DNA of 64,000 nt from Cordylochernes scorpioides (lineage: Eukaryota; Arthropoda; Arachnida; Pseudoscorpiones; Chernetidae): NCBI GenBank assembly GCA_030710605.1, contig CP092865.1, positions 33,377,749 through 33,441,748 of the forward strand. The letters run 5' to 3'. Under the pieces are notes generated by a model. That model made no database searches and was not told the DNA's origin. It worked only from the letters and a program-made list of their open reading frames with translations. The stretch's first letter is position 1; every line of letters starts with the position of its first letter. The translations under genes were made by a program, and so were the position numbers. Below, piece by piece: positions 31,441 to 44,190 of the stretch.

Positions 31441-33165
31441 AAATGGCGAGAGATATATATGTACAAAAGTCGGCTGTCCTACAACTTTGCTGAACAATAT
31501 CCCCTTCAAGAAATTATGCAAGCCTTTCACAGAATTGTAGTTTCTTGATGCTAACTATAACTTGGTATGATCTTATAAATATTGTGCTCTGGTTGAATCA
31601 GACTATGCAATTCCTCTCGTCCCAAAGGAAGTTCTTAACGTTGTTGACAACTCTTAACTCACAGGGTAGTAGCTTATAGAATTAAGTCGTCTATCTAAGA
31701 CATATTCACGCGGATGAATGGAGCCCTTCTAGTAGGTCATAAGTGTTCGTCTGGTAACAGTTTATCTAGGCAAATTTGTTGTTATGCGTCTTTACTTTAT
31801 GCAACAGGAGATGCCGTCCTAAAGGGCCTTAACATTAGGGTCAAAACTCGTTGCTCCTTTCAGAATGAAGTGGTTGTCAAAACATTGATATGGAAGGAAT
31901 CGTACACTCGACCAGTGTATATCGTTGAATATAGACTATGCCGTCACTCTCATCGTCACCCAGATACTTTAGGGTGATACTTGGTCTATTGGCTGTTACA
32001 CGCGAATCCCGTCCGGCATTCAATAAGATATCAATGGTGATCTTTGTCACGTCCAGAAGGCCATCCCTTATGCGACCAAATCAGCTTTCTCCCGACTTAT
32101 AACACCGTCTCATCGCGGTAATTGAAATTAACTGGAACCAAGTAGGAATCTTAATCTTGTATCTTCGTTAATTTTATTAGTTCAACTGTCTTCTCAATTT
32201 CTTCTTAATACACTGGCCTGACACACTACACTTCTCCTAATCAGCAGCAACTTCAATCAATCCCGATGAGAAGGCCACTTTAAGGCGTCAGTTTCTTGTT
32301 AAACTCATGTATGGTTCCAAAAAAAAAAAAAAAAGCTTATATATACCACAGTGGTATCTGCTCCCACTGGTATTATTATCCAATATGGTATCCATTTATT
32401 TTATTTGTTCAACTGTTATTAGTTGGATCACTGTAATCCATTTTCATCAATACTCCTAGACCCCCGCGCAAACATTGTCTTTGATGTGGCTAATTCCTTA
32501 AAGTTCTGCCTTTCGAACACCCTGTTAGTTAGAATTGTCTTAATTAATCACTGGAGTTATCTGCGTTGAGCGGATTGAGCCTCCTTATCTAGATTTCCAC
32601 TTTAACTCCAGGATCTAGACTGCCCAGACCTTTTATGAAAAAAAAAAACTATAACTAAACACTATTGTCATGGAAAGAAACCACATATCTGATTCACGAG
32701 CATAATCGGAGCTTGCCTCTATAAAACAAGATAATTATAAGAAATCTGAAATTTTATATATTGAATCAGCGCCATCGAAATATCTCTCTCGTCTTCTCAA
32801 AGGGGAGTGGGTTTTATTAAAAGAAGATGCTCAAACCCATACCATCAGACTACCCATTACTTTTGTTGATTTATATTCTCTTACATGTGTGCCATGACAA
32901 AGCAATCCTTCTCCCGTTAGTGTTGAAATAAATGCTCAACTCGTCTTATAAGACTTCTAGAGAATCCTTACTGAATGAATATCCATTCCTGTGCCAAATT
33001 ATAATAAAGAAAAGGCTAAATATATACGGGCTTAAATTTCATCGTATCTGATCAGGCCTTCTGATAGTGATTATTTATTGTAATTAGATGCTGATAATGA
33101 TGTCTTTGCTTGTCCTTATCTTAGGAAAGGTGCTTCAGGGGAGTGGACAGAATCGTTGGAAATTT
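31441..33165. other. Giant-element interior, unclassified
   Basis: 1.7 kb without a recognisable gene or repeat family. Plus-strand frames here are short and broken, and I cannot assign them. Confidence 0.4.
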
Positions 33166-33169
33166 CATT

Positions 33170-35560
33170 TTAAAAAAAAGGTAAATTCTTAATTATGACA
33201 TATTGAATTTTATCGTGACTGTACCATCACGCAAATGTCTATATTGTAGGTTGTACCATAAAAAAAAACGTGGAAAGGTGTCGAAATTCTACTCTCGAAG
33301 GATTATATTAACTAGGAAAACAACCCGGGTTATCGTGGTACTGGTACGCAAGTGTTTGCAATAAAATGTTGCTATAAACTAGATATATAATTAAATATTA
33401 GACGGAATTTGCTTACAAGTACCAAAGGGATAAAGACCCAGTAAATATTATGAATTCAGTTGACCAATTTTTTTATAATCTAAATACTATAAAAAAGGAG
33501 GCGATGAAATTAAACATTTGTCCTGGGGGGGGGGGGGGAGGAGTATACGCTCTTCGAATCAACGAGAAAATCTTAGAAATAAACATGTCGTTTTTCATAA
33601 TAATCTAAAGTGCGACATATAAATATTTTTGATAACTAGATAGAAAGAATCACGATATGGGTCACTGTAAAAAAAAATAAAAGAATTATCTTAAAGATGA
33701 CATGTGGATTATTTGTATAATACTCAATAACTTCATACAAAAAGAAATGTTATTTATGGAACATTCTATCGTTTAAAACTAAAAGAATATACTAAATATG
33801 GGGGCCGTCCCTATGCATATCATATACGTACAATATAAAATCGAAATATGCTAGTTTAATTGTGAGGGAGGCTAAGTTAAAAAAATAATGCATAAACATT
33901 AAACGCTGGTAAAATATAGAAATAAATTTATACTGCTTTATCACTTTAATGATTAGATTTGGGGTAAATAAGACTAAATAAATATAATTATTTACCATAT
34001 AGTTGGATGTAACATGAGCTGAAAGTCGGGCGTTGTACGCGTCCCATTGACCGCCATTTTGGAATTTTATCGTGATTGTACCGACATGTAAGCAACTATT
34101 GTAAATCATACCATATCGGGATAAAAAGGATGACAAATTCAACGTTTCAAAGAAGCAAAACAAACTATTACTATGCAATCATAAAATTAATAAAAATACG
34201 CTTGTCTAAATGTCAGTGGGTTAAGTTTAAAATTGCATATTCATTTAGCAAAATACAAGTAGACAAAAATGCTGCAGTTTTGCTCGTCTAAATGTCAGGG
34301 GTTAAATCTAAAAAAAAAATGCACATTCATTTAAAGTTAGCAAAATGAATAACCAAAATACTGTTTTATTTCATGGGCACTGCCGGGAATTTATACTAAC
34401 TGTTACATATAAAAATGATCATTACATAAAACAAGCTAAGAAAGAGGTTTATGGGGAAGCATGACTAAACGCGTTCCTTGATCCGCCATATTGGAATTTT
34501 ACCGTGGTTGTACCGACATGTAAGCAACTATTGTAAATTATACCATATCGGGATAAAAAGGATGGCGAAATTCAACGACTTAAAGAAGCAAAACAAACTA
34601 TTACTATGCTATCATAAGAATTAATAGAAATACGCTTGTTTAAATATCGGGGGGGGGGGGGGGGGGGGGTTAAGTTTAAAAAAAAATGCACATTCATTTA
34701 AAGTTAGCAAAATAAATAACCAAAATACTGTTGTATTTCGTGGACACTACCGGGAATTTATACTAACTGTTACATATAAAAATGATCATTATATAAAATA
34801 AGCTAAGAAAGAGGTTTATGGGAAAGCATGACTAAACGCGTTCCTTGATCCGCTATATTGGAATTTTACTGTGGTTGTACCGACATGTAAGCAACTATTG
34901 TAAATTATACCATATCGGGATAAAAAGGATGGCGAAATTCAACGACTTAAAGAAGCAAAACAAACTATTACTATGCTATCATAAGAATTAATAGAAATAC
35001 GCTTGTCTAAATATCGGGGGGGGGGGGGGGGTTAAGTTTTAAAAAAAATGCACATTCATTTAAAGTTAGCAAAATAAATAACCAAAATACTGTTGTATTT
35101 CGTGGACGCTACTGGGAATTTATACTAACTGTTACATATAAAAATGATCATTACATAAAATAAGCTAAGAAAGAGGTTTATGGGAAAGCATGACTAAACG
35201 CGTTCCTTGATCCGCCATATTGGAATTTTACCGTGGTTGTACCGACATGTAAGCAACTATTGTAAATTATACCATATCGGGATAAAAAGGATGGCGAAAT
35301 TCAACGACTTAAAGAAGCAAAACAAACTATTACTATGCTATCATAAAAATTAATAGAAATACGCTCGTCTAAATGTCAGGGGTTAAATCTAAAAAAAAAA
35401 AATGCACATTCACTAAAGTTAGCTAAATAAATAACCAAAATACTGTTTTATTTCGTGTACACTACCGGGAATTTATACTAACTGTCACCTAGAAGGATCA
35501 TTACATAAAAATAGATTAATATAGAGGTTTAAGGGTAAACATGACTAAGCGCGTCTACAA
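33170..35560. repeat. Tandem repeat of about 365 bp with poly-G tracts
   Basis: The landmark GCGTTCCTTGATCCGC recurs at 34471, 34838 and 35200, with a diverged copy at 34039. TACCGACATGTAAGCAACTA and AGAAGCAAAACAAACTATTA recur with it. More decayed relatives extend left to about 33170. Units contain long uninterrupted G runs (33524, 34650, 35017). Non-coding. Confidence 0.85.
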
Positions 35561-36596
35561 TTGAAAATCGAAGCGGACACTTAAGTCTGAATATTATGTT
35601 CGTATAAGGACATAAAATAAAAAAGTAAACAATTGAACTATCAGGAAAAAAAAATCAGTATGCTTTTAAACCTGTCAGATGAAATCACTTAGTAAAAAAT
35701 AAAAAAAATAGTTGGGAACATATATAAAATTAAATAAATCGTATGACATATGCACATTTTTCCTTTAAATTAGATAAGAAAATAAAGGCTTCAAATTTTT
35801 ATATTTATATTGATAACGTTAAATATCGTAAAGATAAGAGAGAGCTAAGAGAACAATGGCATTAACAAAATTCAAAATATCTTCAGGCTTATCGAGTGGA
35901 ATCCTTTTGTTGGATTAAAAAAATAATTGAAAAATAAAAAATTAATAAACCTTGATATATAATAAAATAAGTCGTATTGATTTTACTAATTAAAAGATAA
36001 TGGTGAAAAACTAAAAGAAGATGGAATATTCAAGAGGAGGTAGTCTTCCCGCAAGGGCGGGAAGAGGTAGCAAAAACCGACCTTTTCATATCAGATGCTG
36101 GCAGTCAACTGAGCCCTTAGTTGTTTTCTCCTTCCCGCCTATATTGTTCACATGTGTTTTACATGTGTGGTCCCCAGAATACCTCTATTTCCACCCCCCC
36201 TTGCACACGTGTTCCCTCTTCACATATGTCCCAGAAGGGGGGGGAAAGGTTCTAAATTTGGAGCTTGCGGGAAATTCTCAGGTTTTGAGAAAGGCATTGT
36301 TTTTTTGGGCTTAAGTTCGCGTCCTAAAACTTTTAAGAACCATATAAAACTAGTTTATAGTTTAAAATCTTTGTAAAATTTTTAAACCTTGCATTGAAAA
36401 ACCAGGACCTTCTTAAAAATAAAAAAAAATTAACTTACAACGGTCGTACGCCATTGTAACGTATATTTTGGATATTGAACAAAGTTCGCATTAAAACATG
36501 AAAATACATAAAAATGGGCAAATTAGACATTAAACACCTTTTTGAAAAAAACCAGGACCTTCAAAATAAAATATGTGGTGATACTAATTTTCACTT
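35561..36596. other. Giant-element interior, unclassified
   Basis: AT-rich with a short GC-richer patch (36030-36330). The phrase ACCAGGACCTTC occurs twice (36402, 36551). No gene recognised. Confidence 0.4.
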
Positions 36597-36689
36597 TATA
36601 CTAACAATTACTCAGCAAAATACATAAAGAGGTGCATAGATATGGCGCGCGTTTTTATTTTAAGCCTAACGTAATTTTTATATACTAAC

Positions 36690-39600
36690 TGTTTGATTTG
36701 TTAGTGTCTTGTACAAAACAACGAATCACTAACCTATCATGAAGACGTAACTTTATTATATATGCATTTCAGTAATATGTTGTTTTACATATCCTCCATG
36801 AACCAAAACATTAACTTGTGATGATGATATATTCAATCACTGAATAACCTAACATCTTCCCTTTTTTTTACTAGTCTTTAAATCTACTTGGTTTTTTTCA
36901 CCAGTCGACCTGATCTGGTTCTAGTCTCTGATGCAGCATTCTCAGGTTCACTTACCGTGGGGCTGTCACTCTTTGATTGGATTCTGCATTCGGTAGTTTC
37001 AATTCGGGTTCTTTTCACAATGTTGTCTCCTCCTGCTGATGAAGTAGATGGTAAGCAATTTGATACAGTTTGTTCTTGATCAATGCTTTCTTTTCTTCCT
37101 TCTTCTTGATTGTTTGTAGATTTTTGATTTGCTGAAGCCTGTTGTGGTTTAATCCAGGTTCTATTTCTTCTGTAGGTTCTACCATGAATATTCACATCAT
37201 AGGATCTTGTGTTGTGTTCATTTGTGATGTTAGCTTTGGACCATGATGGGGTGGTATTGGGTGTTCTGACATACACTTCTTGTCCTATGTCTAAGTCTGG
37301 TAAATTTTTCGATTTTCTATCATAGTAGTATTTTGCCTGTTGTCTTTTGATGGATATTTTATCTGGAATATTTTCTGGAATTGATGGTTTAAGTAAATTT
37401 GGGTGAATTGGCAGTATAGCTCTAGTTCTTCTAGACATGATTCTTTGTACTGGGCTTGAATCTATGTCTATAGTGGGTGTATTTCTCCAATTTAACAAAT
37501 TTTGCCAAAAATCACTATTTTCTTGTTTAGATTTCTTCAGTAAGTTTTTGGCTATTTTAACTGCCGCTTCAGCTTTTCTATTTCCCTGACTGTGAAGTGG
37601 TGATGATGTAGAATGTTGAAATTGCCATTCTTTGCTGAATTTTTGGAATTCAGTCGATGTAAATTGCCTTCCATTGTCTGAGACTATAATTTGAGGAATT
37701 CCATATCTGCTGAATTGTCTTTTGCAGCATTCAATTATGTATTCAGATGTTGTATTTTCTAGGCATTCAACTTCAAAAAAATCTGAGCAATGATCCACTA
37801 TTATTAGGTAATTCTGTTTGAAGATTTCGAATATATCAAGAGATATTCTTTCCCAGGGATAATTTGGAATTTTGTGAGATTTTATTGGTTCTCTCACTTG
37901 ATTCTGTGAATTTGATAGACAAATAGAACAATTTTCAATTTCTTGCCCTATTTGTGCATTCATTCCTGGCCAAAAGATATTGTCTCTTGCTCTTCGCATA
38001 CTTGAATTAATTCCAATATGTCCTTGATGGGTTTTCATTATCATCTCTGCTCTTAATTTATTTGGAATTACAATTCTATCATTCTTTAGTATGATTCCAT
38101 CTTGAACTGTTAATTCTTCTCTAAAATTCCAATATTCTCTGGTTAGCATTGAAGTTTGATTTTTATTTGGTGGCCATCCATTTAGAATAAGTTTCTTCAC
38201 TTCACACAGAATAGGATCAGATGATGATTCTTCTCTAATTCTCAGGACAGTGTCACTGCATACACTTAATGTTTCCATAACATTGACTGTGGCAATTTCT
38301 TTGTAAATGATGTCAATGGGATACACATCATATTTCAGATTTTCATTCCTTACATCTTTGATGCAAGCTCTTGAAAAGATGTCCGCCAAGTGCATTTGTG
38401 ATCCTTGGACATGTTTTAGTTCTAAGTTATATCTTTGCAGTCTCAAAAGCATTCTTTGGAGTCTTTGTGGCGCTTTTAGAATAGATTTCTTAAATATTGA
38501 CAAAAGAGGCTTGTGATCAGTTTGCACAATCACTTGACATTTGCCCAAAATGTACTGATGAAATCTTTCGCATGCAAAAACAATTGCAAGACATTCTTTT
38601 TCTATCTTAGCATAGTTTTGCTCAGTCTTGCTTAGACTTCTAGATGCAAAAATTATTGGCTGGCTTTCTTGTAGTAGGGTAGCTCCAAGTCCATGTTTAC
38701 TTGCATCGCATTGTATAGCTATAGATTTGTCCGCATCAAAATATCTTAAAATTGGTGCTTTTGAGGCTAGATCTTTGATTTGTTCAAATGCAGCTTGATG
38801 ATTCTTGCTCCATGACCATGTTGAATTTTTCATTGTCAATTTTCTCAAAGGTTCACTAATCATTGAAATATTTGGCATGAATTTACATAGGTATGTTGCA
38901 AAACCAAGGAAACTTTTGAGTTCTGTTATACTTTCTGGATGAGGCATTTCTTTTAAGGCTTTAACTTTTTCTGGATCTGGCTTTAATCCATGTGGAGTTA
39001 TTATATGTCCTAGATATTTTACTTCTTTTAGTCTGAGCTTGACTTTATTGATGTTGAATTTCAAATTAGCTTGTCTGGCTGTCTTGAAAAGATTTTCAAG
39101 ATTTCTATCATGATCCTTCAGTGCTTCTTCATATGAGTCACCTTTTCCCAAAATCAGAATGTCATCATCTATTATTTCAATTCCTTCAAGACCTTGGAAG
39201 ATTTCATAGAGTCTTCTTTGGTATTCTTCAGAAGCAGTCTTTAATCCAAATGGCATTAGAAGAAATTTGTATCTTCCAAAGGGAGTCCAGAATGTTGTAA
39301 GGTTCGATGATTCATCAGAGAGCTTCACATTCCAAAAACCATCTTTAGTGTCCACTACTGTGAATATTTTGGCATTTTGAAGATTTGGTATTATTTCCTC
39401 AATTGTCGGTATTGGGTATTCAGCTCTTTTCAAGGCGACATTTAATTCTCCAGGATCAATGCATATTCTTAACTTCTTAGTTGACTTTACTAGTACTAGA
39501 TTGCTAATCCAGTCTGTTGGATAATCAACTTTGGCAATGATATTTTTCTTTTCCATGTCAATCAATTTTTCTTTTAATTCTTTTCTTAAGGTAATAGGTA

Positions 39601-41189
39601 CTCTTCTAGGTGCTTGCTTGATGGGTTTGATTGTAGGATCTGTTTCTAGTTTGTATTCCCCTTGTAAGCATCCAATGCCTTCAAATATGTCTTTATATTT
39701 ATCTAGAAGGTTATTTTGTTTTGTCCATGTGGATTCAATTTTGCATAAGTCAGCTTTAATTTCTATTAAATTCAATTTCTGGCAAGTTTCAGCACTTAGA
39801 ATAGGTTTTTCCCAATGATCTATCACTTGGAACACTATAGGATGTTGCTTGCTTTGGTGGGAACAGTTGATTTTGATTTGCCCTCTTGGCTTTAATATTT
39901 CTCCTCCATAGCATCTTAGTTTGATGTAGCTTGGTTTAAGAGAAGGATTGCCATCTTGCATGATTTTGCATAAATCTGTAAAATTTAAAACATTGACAGT
40001 TGCTCCTGTATCTATTTGGCAAATTATGCTTTCCTTGTATCCATTCAATTCTAATTCTAATTTAGTCATCAATTTTCTAGCAGAAATTTCTGAGACATAT
40101 TCTAAAGAATAACAATCTTCTTGTTCATCATTGGAGTTTTGAGATTCAAGGCTTTGAACTGTTCTCATTCTGGATTTGCAAACTTTTGCCCAATGATTCT
40201 TTTTGTTACACTTTCTGCAGGTTTGATTCCATGCAGGGCATTTTTGTCTATTGTGCTCATGGAATGTTGCACAATATCTACAAGGAATGTTCTTTTTCAT
40301 TTTATTTTGATTGACTGTTTTCTTTCTTATATTCAATTTGTTCACCTCCTCTTGAGTGTTTTTAGTTAAGTTTTCAATTTGTTTGTTAGCGCTTTCATTA
40401 GCCTTACACACATCAATAGCTTTTTGCAATGTTAGTTGAGGATCACTGATCAGCTGTCTTTTGGTTTGCTTGTCAATTATTCCCAAAACTAACCTATCCC
40501 TGATCATTTCTTCAGTCATTGCACCATAATTGCATGTGGAAGACAATTTTCTTAATCTACATATATATTGTTCAATACTTTCATTTGTTTCTTGATTTGT
40601 TTGGTTGAAAATTGATCTTTCATAAATAATGTTAATTTTTGGTGTAAAATGCTGAGTCAATGCATTTATTATCTCATCTGAGTTATTTCTTTGTTCATCT
40701 GAAAGATCGAGATGTTCAAATATATTATAAGCTTCTTTGCCTATAATAGACAATAAGGTTGCAACTTTTAATTTGTCTTCTTTATTGTCCAACCCTGTTG
40801 CATTTGAAAAGTTACGCCAATGCGATTTGAAATATCTCCAGTTTTCTTCTATATTTCCTCTGAAATTAACTGGTTCAGGTGGCGGGGGGTATTTGTAAAT
40901 ACATATCTTTTGTCTATTTAATATACGATAAGGCTTATTTATTATTTTATTAGTCTTAACGTAAAATTGAACTTACCGCGATATTTTTTTTTTCGTTTGT
41001 TTTCAAATCACTTTTCTGACACCATGTTTGATTTGTTAGCGACTTGTACAAAACAACGAATCACTAACCTATCATGAAGACGTAACTTTATTATATATGC
41101 ATTTCAGTAATATGTTGTTTTACATATCCTCCATGAACCAAAACATTAACTTGTGATGATGATATATTCAATCACTGAATAACCTAACA
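36690..41189 (-). mobile_element. Young Mag-like Ty3/Gypsy element
   Basis: A 4.5-kb element with two 165-bp LTRs (36690-36854 and 41025-41189) that differ at two positions. It is flanked by CTAAC on both sides (36685-36689 and 41190-41194). The minus-strand primer-binding-like TGGTGTCAGAAAAGTG begins right after the 5' LTR, and a polypurine run AAAAAAAAGGGAAGA precedes the 3' LTR. It contains one gag-pol ORF and inserted into the 84-bp minisatellite. Confidence 0.93.
36884..40904 (-). CDS. Mag-like Gypsy Gag-Pol polyprotein
   Basis: A single ORF of over 1300 codons encoding Gag, protease, RT, RNase H and integrase. Numbering from codon 40792, landmarks are: CCHC-like knuckles CRYCATFHEHNRQKC and CRKCNKKNHWAKVC (171-205), protease IDTGATVNVLN (260), RT TVVDTKDGFWNVKL (478) and catalytic IDDD (541-544), RNase H CDASKHGLGATLL (695), integrase HHCC (HQGHIG...CSICLS, about 920), then D, SDNGRQFTS and E of the DDE core. 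It ends in a basic tail. The frame is open upstream of 40792 with no ATG. An ATG at 40902-40904 is out of register by one base because of a six-G run (40884-40889), so the start is either damaged, miscalled or reached by frameshifting. Confidence 0.88.
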
Positions 41190-41862
41190 CTAACAATTAT
41201 CCAGCAAGATACATAAAGAAGTGCCTAGATATGGCGCGCGTTTTTATTTTAAGCCTAACGTAATTTTTATATACTAACTATTATCCAGCAAGATACATAA
41301 AGAAGTGCCTAGATATGGCGCGCGTTTTTATTTTAAGCCTAACGTAATTTTTATATACTAACAATTACCCAGCAAAATACATAAAGAAGTGCATAGATAT
41401 GGCGCGCGTTTCTATTTTAAGCCTAGCGTAATCTTTATATACTAACAATTACCCAGCAAAATACATAAAGAAGTGCATAGATATGGCGCGCGTTTCTATT
41501 TTAAGCCTAACGTAATCTTTATTTACTAACAATTACCCAGCAAAATACATAAAGAAGTGCATAGATATGGCGCGCGTTTATATTTTAAGCCTAACGTAAT
41601 CTTTATATACTAACAATTACCCAGCAAAATACATAAAGAAGTGTATAGATATGGCGCGCGTTTCTATTTTAAGCCTAACGTAATCTTTATATACTAACAA
41701 TTACCCAGCAAAATACATAAAGAAGTGCATAGATATGGCGCGCGTTTCTATTTTAAGCCTAACGTAATCTTTATATATTAACAATTACCCAGCAGAATAC
41801 ATAAAGAGGTGCATAGATATGGCACGTGTTTTTATTCTTAAGACTAACGTATTTTTCAAAAT

Positions 41863-41987
41863 AAAAATATGTAGTGATACAAATTTTCTTAATCTCAGGG
41901 GTTTGCAGGCCTACTTCTCACAAATTTTAATTTTAATAAAATTAGAAATTTTCGGGAGACTCGGTCCCACGTTGAAAGGCGCCAAAA
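41863..41987 (-). other. Giant-element leader and primer-binding-like site
   Basis: Minus strand after the LTR: TTT, then TGGCGCCTTTCAACGTGGGA (41965-41984). Apart from three extra T it resembles the tRNA-Lys primer-binding sequence used by many retroelements. The TTT spacer before TGGCGC is also present in the BEL element at 53.86 kb. Confidence 0.55.
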
Positions 41988-43502
41988 TGTTGAGTCTTTT
42001 TTAATGTCCTATTTGAGGACATCTCAATCTTATACTTTGTCTCTTAGCTCAGCAACAACATTGTTTAGTTATATACCAACTTAGGCTTAAACTCGGATAC
42101 ACATATAGTAGGATATAGCGAACACAAAAGATCCATGTTTAATACATAATGTGCATTTTTGTTTTCAGGATAAAAGTATCACAAACACATATTTAAAATA
42201 ATAAATCAAGAGTTTTATTATTATCTCAGTGGACCTTACAAATTTCATTTTATGGGCAATTCTACATGGACAAAATTTTTGTTTAAGGATTTCAAGCATT
42301 ATTGAAAAAAATTTTTTTTTTATTAAAAACATAGATATGGCTTTCTCAACATATAAAACATGTCATAATTGGCTAACATACCTAATAAAAACATAATGGA
42401 ACATGACCCTTTGTTCTACCTTGGTAGATTTTCTTACCTATTAAAATAAGCTAAAAATATGCCTCTTTGACATATTAAATAGGCCCTAAATTAATAGAGA
42501 AGATGTTAACATACCGTCTCTCCCGGATGCCAGCGCTCCCTCTCGGACCGACCTCTTTCGTACGCCTTCCGCTCAAAAACTGACCGTTATTTTTCAAACA
42601 GCCCCCAGGGTAAATCGTCATCTTCCTACAGAGTAAAAAAAGTAATTACTTTAATATTCTTAGAATATTTATTTAAAAATAATAGTAATAAAGAAAATAT
42701 TCTTTTTTTTTAAAGAATATTTAAAAATAATAATAAGGATAAAAAAATATAAAAAAAATTTCCCTAAATTTAAAGTAATTTCTCCTTTAAGAAATTCGAA
42801 ATTAAACTTCTTATTAAAAGAAAAGTTTGAGATAATAATAAAATTGATAAAATATAACACGTCTATCCCTTAAATTTTTATATAGTAATCCTTCCCTTAA
42901 GAGAATTTAAAGCAGAGAAATATGCCCAATTTATCTGGGTATGTATTTAATTGGTTTCATTCATTTTAGAATAAAGAATGGACTTAAAATTTCCCTAAAA
43001 GGTAATATGATTTTGGACGTTTCATTGCATATAAAAGGGTGATTGACGAATTCATCTATTTACATATTTACATGGTTTGCATATCCTCCTCTGGGCCTGT
43101 CTGCATCGGGCTTCTGGATACTTAGACAGGGCCGATGTCATCTCCAGCTGGTCACCTTCCCTGGCTCTGGTCTTAAAAGCATCTTTGAGATTCCTCGTTT
43201 GGGAATTCTCCATCTTTCTACAGCGGGTCTTGGAGTATACGCCCAGGGTTGCTTCCAGTTCTTTATTTTCCAATCCGCCTCGTTGTTGTCCTTCTGTGGA
43301 GGGTCGGCCGGTATTTTGGTCACGGTACCACCAGTGTCACCTCCGATTGGGCTTCCTCCCTTGCTTTGACCTTTAGAGCACCGTCGGCCATCGTTGTGGG
43401 ATCTCCATCTGGACACCAAACACTTCGGCAAGACACTGTGCATATATGATGTAAATGTTTACATCATTGTTGGGTCTATTTTGTGGAAAATCTGGCCCAA
43501 CA
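41988..43502 (-). repeat. Giant element LTR, right copy (5' LTR on minus strand)
   Basis: 1515 bp with intact TGTTGAGTC...GGCCCAACA ends. It is close to identical with 15346-16973; differences are scattered single bases plus the extra 110-bp duplication in the left copy. The outer flank GATT (43503-43506) matches the left flank. Confidence 0.88.
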
Positions 43503-44190
43503 GATTTAGTGAGGGAGGAGATTGTAAAGTCCTTGGCGCCCATATCAAAACCTACAAAAATCCCCCTCAAGCACCCAGGCCGGTATCAAATCCTAGATTC
43601 GAGGCTCAACCTAGAACTCCCCATCCTACAACTCAGTATTAGAAACAAGGAAGAAGACGCGTCACCAATGAATGGCGGACAACTGAAAGAAAGCCAATCT
43701 GTTTCTACTGCGAACGCCCAGGTCACGTCGTCAGCTATTGCTGCGACATGAAGAGACACAAGGAAGAGAGGAGAAATAAATATTTCCAAAGAAAGCAAGA
43801 AGTAATGGTATTCTACAACTCTCGAGCCGTATCTCAGGAGCCCAATGACGAATCATCGAGGAAAAATTTCACTCGCTACCGAAGCACTACCTCATATTTC
43901 AGTCGAAACAGACAACATTTCTCACCTGTTAGAAGATCTAGCTTGACACCCCGCCATTAAAACTAGATGACAGACCATATGGGAGGTGAGGCCGCAAAGT
44001 TATAAAATCCTCCCTTGCCGACCACAGTAGAAATAAGAAAAAATTACATTGACGTAAATATAGACCTGCCTGAAAATATCCCTGGCCTAGTACTAGTTCT
44101 GAAAACTGAGGATGCAAGTCTCTTGCTGAGCATCGGGTCGAGGCTCTTTATAGGAGGAGGCTATGTGGTGAAGAAATAATTTATTATTTA
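43503..44190 (+). pseudogene. Gypsy-2 gag right part and protease start
   Basis: Resumes the gag interrupted at 15345: a VREEI segment equivalent to VREEL at about 4830 in Gypsy-1, then a nucleocapsid knuckle ICFYCERPGHVVSYCC (about 43690-43740) and an Arg/Ser-rich tail to 43958. A decayed region up to about 44190 resembles the gag-protease junction of Gypsy-1 (NPPLPTT, YIDVNIDLPENIPG). It is frameshifted and lacks the protease active site. Confidence 0.75.

Larger units (their letters stand above)
36597..41862. repeat. 84-bp minisatellite, split by the Mag-like Gypsy
   Basis: ATGGCGCGCG occurs at 36642 and then at 41231, 41315, 41399, 41483, 41567, 41651 and 41735, with a variant at 41819: an exact 84-bp period. 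One unit lies left of the Gypsy and eight lie right. The array sits just inside the 5' LTR and primer-binding site of the giant element, where tandem repeats in a leader are common. Confidence 0.9.
15346..43502 (-). mobile_element. Giant LTR-flanked element (about 28.2 kb), largely non-coding interior
   Basis: Seen: two direct long repeats (15346-16973 and 41988-43502) whose termini read TGTTG...CAACA. The flank is GATT on both outer sides (15342-15345 and 43503-43506). A primer-binding-like TGGCGCC starts three bases inside the right repeat, and a polypurine stretch AGGGGAGGAAT (minus strand) abuts the left repeat, both correct for a minus-strand LTR element. The same gag gene is interrupted by the whole block. 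Known: LARD-type elements have LTRs, PBS and PPT around long non-coding interiors. Inferred: one insertion that later received PLE, fold-back and Mag-Gypsy insertions; its own backbone is about 15 kb. I recognise no gag, RT or integrase of its own. An alternative is two solo LTRs plus rearrangement, but the shared target duplication argues against it. Confidence 0.75.

Noticed and set aside
31714..31977. 87-codon plus-strand ORF
   Set aside because: No recognisable motif and no repeat elsewhere; consistent with chance.
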